Shown: piece by piece, positions 4,454 through 7,023 of the stretch
Position numbering within the stretch: position 1 is the first letter of the stretch
How the letters are laid out: each line of letters begins with the position of its first letter
Position numbers and translations under genes: made by a program
NCBI GenBank assembly: GCA_023262945.1
Contig: JALQXY010000085.1
Span: 1 to 7,023 of the forward strand
Length of the DNA stretch: 7,023 nucleotides
Source of the DNA: Rickettsiales bacterium
GTDB taxonomy: Bacteria; Pseudomonadota; Alphaproteobacteria; Rickettsiales; UBA1997
Reading direction: 5' to 3'
The notes under the pieces: generated by a model
Told to the model about the DNA's origin: nothing
Database searches by the model: none
The model's input: only the letters and a program-made list of their open reading frames with translations

Positions 4454-7023
4454 CTCCCAAATTGAAAAAAACATAGTTGGTTTAATAAATAAATTTTCAG
4501 AAGAAAGTTATCAAAAAGATGATTTTATTTTTGATTTTCTAACTTGTTATAATCTGCCTAAAGCAACAATCACTCTTTTAAAGAAAGGAAAACATAATTT
4601 ATCAAAACTTAATGGATGCATTATTCTAAAGAAAAAAATCTTCTTTTTTGAGGTAAAAGAGCAGGACTTACACCTTACAATTAATAATCTTGATCAAGAT
4701 AGTAAAACCCATAAACACAATCCAAGATTTATCATTGTTACCAATTATAAAAATATTTTAGCAATTGATACTAAAACCAAAGATAGTCTTGATTGTTCAC
4801 TAAATGACCTGCCTAAAAATTTTGATTTCTTTTTACCATTAGCGGGAATTGAGAAAACCGCATATAAAAATGAGAATCCTGCTGATATTAAAGCTGCCAG
4901 CAAAATGGCGAAAATTTATGATGAGATTTTAAAAGATAATGAATTTCAAAGTGAAGAACAGCTTCATCAATTAAATATATTTTTATCAAGATTACTTTTT
5001 TGTTTTTTTGCTGAAGATACAGGAATTTTTGATAAAGCAATTTTTACTAATAGTGTTAGTTCCCATACAAATGCTGATGGTAGTGATTTTGATTCATATT
5101 TAAATAGACTATTTCAAAGTTTAAATAAAGAAGATAAAAGCCAGTATCCTAATTATTTGCAAAAATTTCCTTATGTAAATGGCGGTCTTTTTGTGAAAAA
5201 TTATGATGCACCAAAATTTTCAAAAAAATCTAGAGATTTAATAATTGAGTGTGGACAGCTCGATTGGTCAGAAATTAATCCAGATATTTTTGGCTCCATG
5301 ATTCAAGCTGTGGTTCACCCATCGATGAGGGGTGGTCTTGGTATGCATTATACTTCCGTGCCAAATATTATGAAGGTTATAGAGCCGCTTTTTTTAAATG
5401 AATTAAAAGAAGAATTTGAGAAGGCTTTTTATGATGAGGCAAAGTTAAAAAAACTATGGTCAAGAATTGCAACTATAAAAATTTTTGATCCAGCTTGTGG
5501 TTCTGGTAATTTTTTAATTATTGCGTACAAAGAGCTAAGAAAATTAGAAATAGAAATTTGGAATAGAAGATGCGAATTAAGAAATTTCTCAAAAAATGAT
5601 GCTCATTCATTTATTAGTTTAGAAAATTTTTATGGAATTGAAATAGATGATTTTGCTCACGAAATAGCCATTCTTTCGCTTTATCTAGCAAAGCACCAAA
5701 TGAATGTTAAATTTAAAGAGAATTTTGGTCATACTAAACCAATTTTACCCTTAAAAGAGTCTGGTAAAATTATTTGTGCTAATGCTGCAAGAATTAGTTG
5801 GGAAGAGGTTTGCCCCAAAAAAGAAGGTGATGAAATTTATATTTTAGGAAATCCGCCTTATTTAGGGGCAAGAAACCAGAAAAAGGAGCATAAAGATGAT
5901 ATGGATTTTGTTTTTAAAGGAAGACTTAATAAGTATCGTGATTTAGATTATATTGCTTGCTGGTTTTTTAAAGGCTCAAACTATATACGAAACAGCAATA
6001 TTAAACTTGCCTTTGTTTCTACTAATTCAATATGTCAAGGTGACTCTGTAGGATTATTTTGGCCTAATATTTTTAGCCTTGATATTGATATTTTTTTTAC
6101 TCACACATCATTTAAATGGCAAAATAATGCTAAATCTAACGCTGGCGTGGTAGTGGTGATCGTAGGCTTAAAAGACAAAAAAAATAAAGCCAAAAAACTT
6201 ATATTTACTAATCAAAATCAATTTGATGTTGATAATATCAGTCCTTACTTAACTAAAGGCGGTAATCTTGTTGTATCTAGAAGGAAAAAAGTAATTTCAA
6301 ATAATTTACCGAAAATGAATTTTGGTAATATGCCAAATGATGGTGGGGGTCTAATTTTATCAACATTGCAAAAAGAAGAAATTTTAGATCAAAATCCTGA
6401 ATGTAGTAAAATTATCAGAAAATTTGTTGGTTCACAAGAATTTATAAGGGGGCAAGATAGGTGGTGTTTATGGATTAATGATGAAGATTTGCCTCTTGCA
6501 ATGTCTAGTAGTTTAATAAAAGATAGAATTAACTCGATACAAAAACAAAGAGAATCAAGTTCAAGAATTGGTACTGTTAAGGCGGCAAACACTCCTCATA
6601 AATTTTCTGAAATAAGACACAAAGAAGGTAATTCTATAATAATACCTAGGGTTTCATCGGAAAGAAGAGATTATTTGCCAATTGGTTTTTTAGATGAAAA
6701 TTCAATTATTTCAGATTCCGCACAAGCAATTTATGAAGCAGAGCCTTGGCTTTTTGGCCTCTTAGCATCAAAAATGCATATGGTTTGGCTTAAAGCGGTT
6801 GGCGGAAGGTTAAAAACAGATATTAGATACTCCGCAGAAATTTGCTACAACACCTTCCCATTTCCAAACATATCAGAAAAACAAAAACAGATAATTCAAA
6901 AGCAAGTTTATAATATTTTAAGCGAGCGTGAAAAACACCCAGAAAAAACTATGGCTCAGCTTTATGATCCTGATAAAATGCCAGATGGCTTAAGAAAGGC
7001 ACATCATTTTAATGATTTAGCAA
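4446..7023 (+). CDS. MmeI-family (type IIL-like) DNA methyltransferase, 3' end cut off
   Basis: The frame is open from the ATG at 4446 to the window edge: 859 residues of a family usually about 900-950 long. The ATG overlaps the preceding stop by 8 nt. Residues 1 to about 130 are the N-terminal nuclease-like domain, followed by the helical linker (LNIFLSRLLFCFFAEDTGIF) and GMHYTS (299-304). SAM-binding motif I is FDPACGSGNF (347-356), and catalytic motif IV is NPPY (469-472), of the gamma-class type that makes N6-methyladenine. The C-terminal third carries target-recognition landmarks (IIIPRVSSERRDYLPIGF, YNTFPFP) and the closing LYDPDKMPDGLRKAHHF, so probably few residues are missing. The methyltransferase should be active. 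The nuclease probably is not: Glu69-Val-Lys71 remain, but the Asp expected ten residues before the Glu (MmeI D-x9-E-x-K) is Ile59, and no acidic residue lies between Asp30 and Glu69. No frameshift was found. Confidence 0.9.
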   Translation, partial: MNSSQIEKNIVGLINKFSEESYQKDDFIFDFLTCYNLPKATITLLKKGKHNLSKLNGCIILKKKIFFFEVKEQDLHLTINNLDQDSKTHKHNPRFIIVTNYKNILAIDTKTKDSLDCSLNDLPKNFDFFLPLAGIEKTAYKNENPADIKAASKMAKIYDEILKDNEFQSEEQLHQLNIFLSRLLFCFFAEDTGIFDKAIFTNSVSSHTNADGSDFDSYLNRLFQSLNKEDKSQYPNYLQKFPYVNGGLFVKNYDAPKFSKKSRDLIIECGQLDWSEINPDIFGSMIQAVVHPSMRGGLGMHYTSVPNIMKVIEPLFLNELKEEFEKAFYDEAKLKKLWSRIATIKIFDPACGSGNFLIIAYKELRKLEIEIWNRRCELRNFSKNDAHSFISLENFYGIEIDDFAHEIAILSLYLAKHQMNVKFKENFGHTKPILPLKESGKIICANAARISWEEVCPKKEGDEIYILGNPPYLGARNQKKEHKDDMDFVFKGRLNKYRDLDYIACWFFKGSNYIRNSNIKLAFVSTNSICQGDSVGLFWPNIFSLDIDIFFTHTSFKWQNNAKSNAGVVVVIVGLKDKKNKAKKLIFTNQNQFDVDNISPYLTKGGNLVVSRRKKVISNNLPKMNFGNMPNDGGGLILSTLQKEEILDQNPECSKIIRKFVGSQEFIRGQDRWCLWINDEDLPLAMSSSLIKDRINSIQKQRESSSRIGTVKAANTPHKFSEIRHKEGNSIIIPRVSSERRDYLPIGFLDENSIISDSAQAIYEAEPWLFGLLASKMHMVWLKAVGGRLKTDIRYSAEICYNTFPFPNISEKQKQIIQKQVYNILSEREKHPEKTMAQLYDPDKMPDGLRKAHHFNDLA

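Noticed and set aside
6389..6592. Minus-strand open frame of 67 codons
   Set aside because: It lies inside the target-recognition part of the methyltransferase, whose conserved reading frame is continuous across it.
4446..7023. Frameshift or pseudogene in the large methyltransferase
   Set aside because: The whole stretch was translated by hand without meeting a stop, and family landmarks occur in the right order in one frame; only the window edge truncates it.
1..7023. CRISPR array, insertion sequence or integrase
   Set aside because: No regularly spaced direct repeats, transposase or recombinase motifs, or paired terminal repeats were seen on either strand.

Overview
The window comes from an AT-rich bacterial (or partly phage-derived) genome. 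Hand counts of sample 60-base blocks gave about 25-42% GC left of base 1230 and about 18-30% inside the right-hand genes. A Sec signal peptide and consensus-like sigma-70 promoters point to a bacterium. The taxon cannot be fixed from sequence alone; an AT-rich proteobacterium, possibly marine, is a guess based mainly on the phage/marine look of the left-hand glycosyltransferase-like protein.

Left block (1-1230, minus strand). A 321-residue protein (265-1230) resembles the glycosyltransferase-like proteins common in marine phages and AT-rich marine bacteria. Downstream of it, running off the left edge, is the N-terminus (71 residues) of a secreted protein with a Sec signal peptide and a D-x-N-G-D-G-x-x-D calcium-binding (FG-GAP/VCBS-type) motif. 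The secreted gene has its own near-perfect promoter (TTGACA, 17 bp, TATAGT), whose -35 box lies inside the last codons of the glycosyltransferase-like gene.

Divergent spacer and small gene (1231-1764). The spacer carries three consecutive short inverted repeats (1316-1367). It is followed by an unassigned 78-residue coiled-coil ORF (1395-1631) and a second intergenic region with a 12-bp palindrome (1665-1676) and a good sigma-70 promoter (1692-1720).

Right block (1765-7023, plus strand). Three genes are packed as an operon. They encode a class II Fic AMP-transferase with a C-terminal winged-helix-like region; after a 1-nt gap, a DUF2779-type protein that reads as a Cas4-like Fe-S PD-(D/E)XK nuclease fused to a DnaQ-like DEDD exonuclease; and, with an 8-nt overlap, a large MmeI-family (type IIL-like) DNA methyltransferase. 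This last gene is open for 859 codons and cut by the right edge. It has intact methyltransferase motifs but lacks the usual catalytic Asp of the family's N-terminal nuclease.

My reading is that the right block is a candidate anti-phage or restriction-modification module. The methyltransferase would mark self DNA, the fused nuclease would supply cleavage that the degenerate MmeI N-terminus may have lost, and the Fic protein would act as a regulator or toxin-like component. The gene order and motifs are seen directly; the cooperation is inference.
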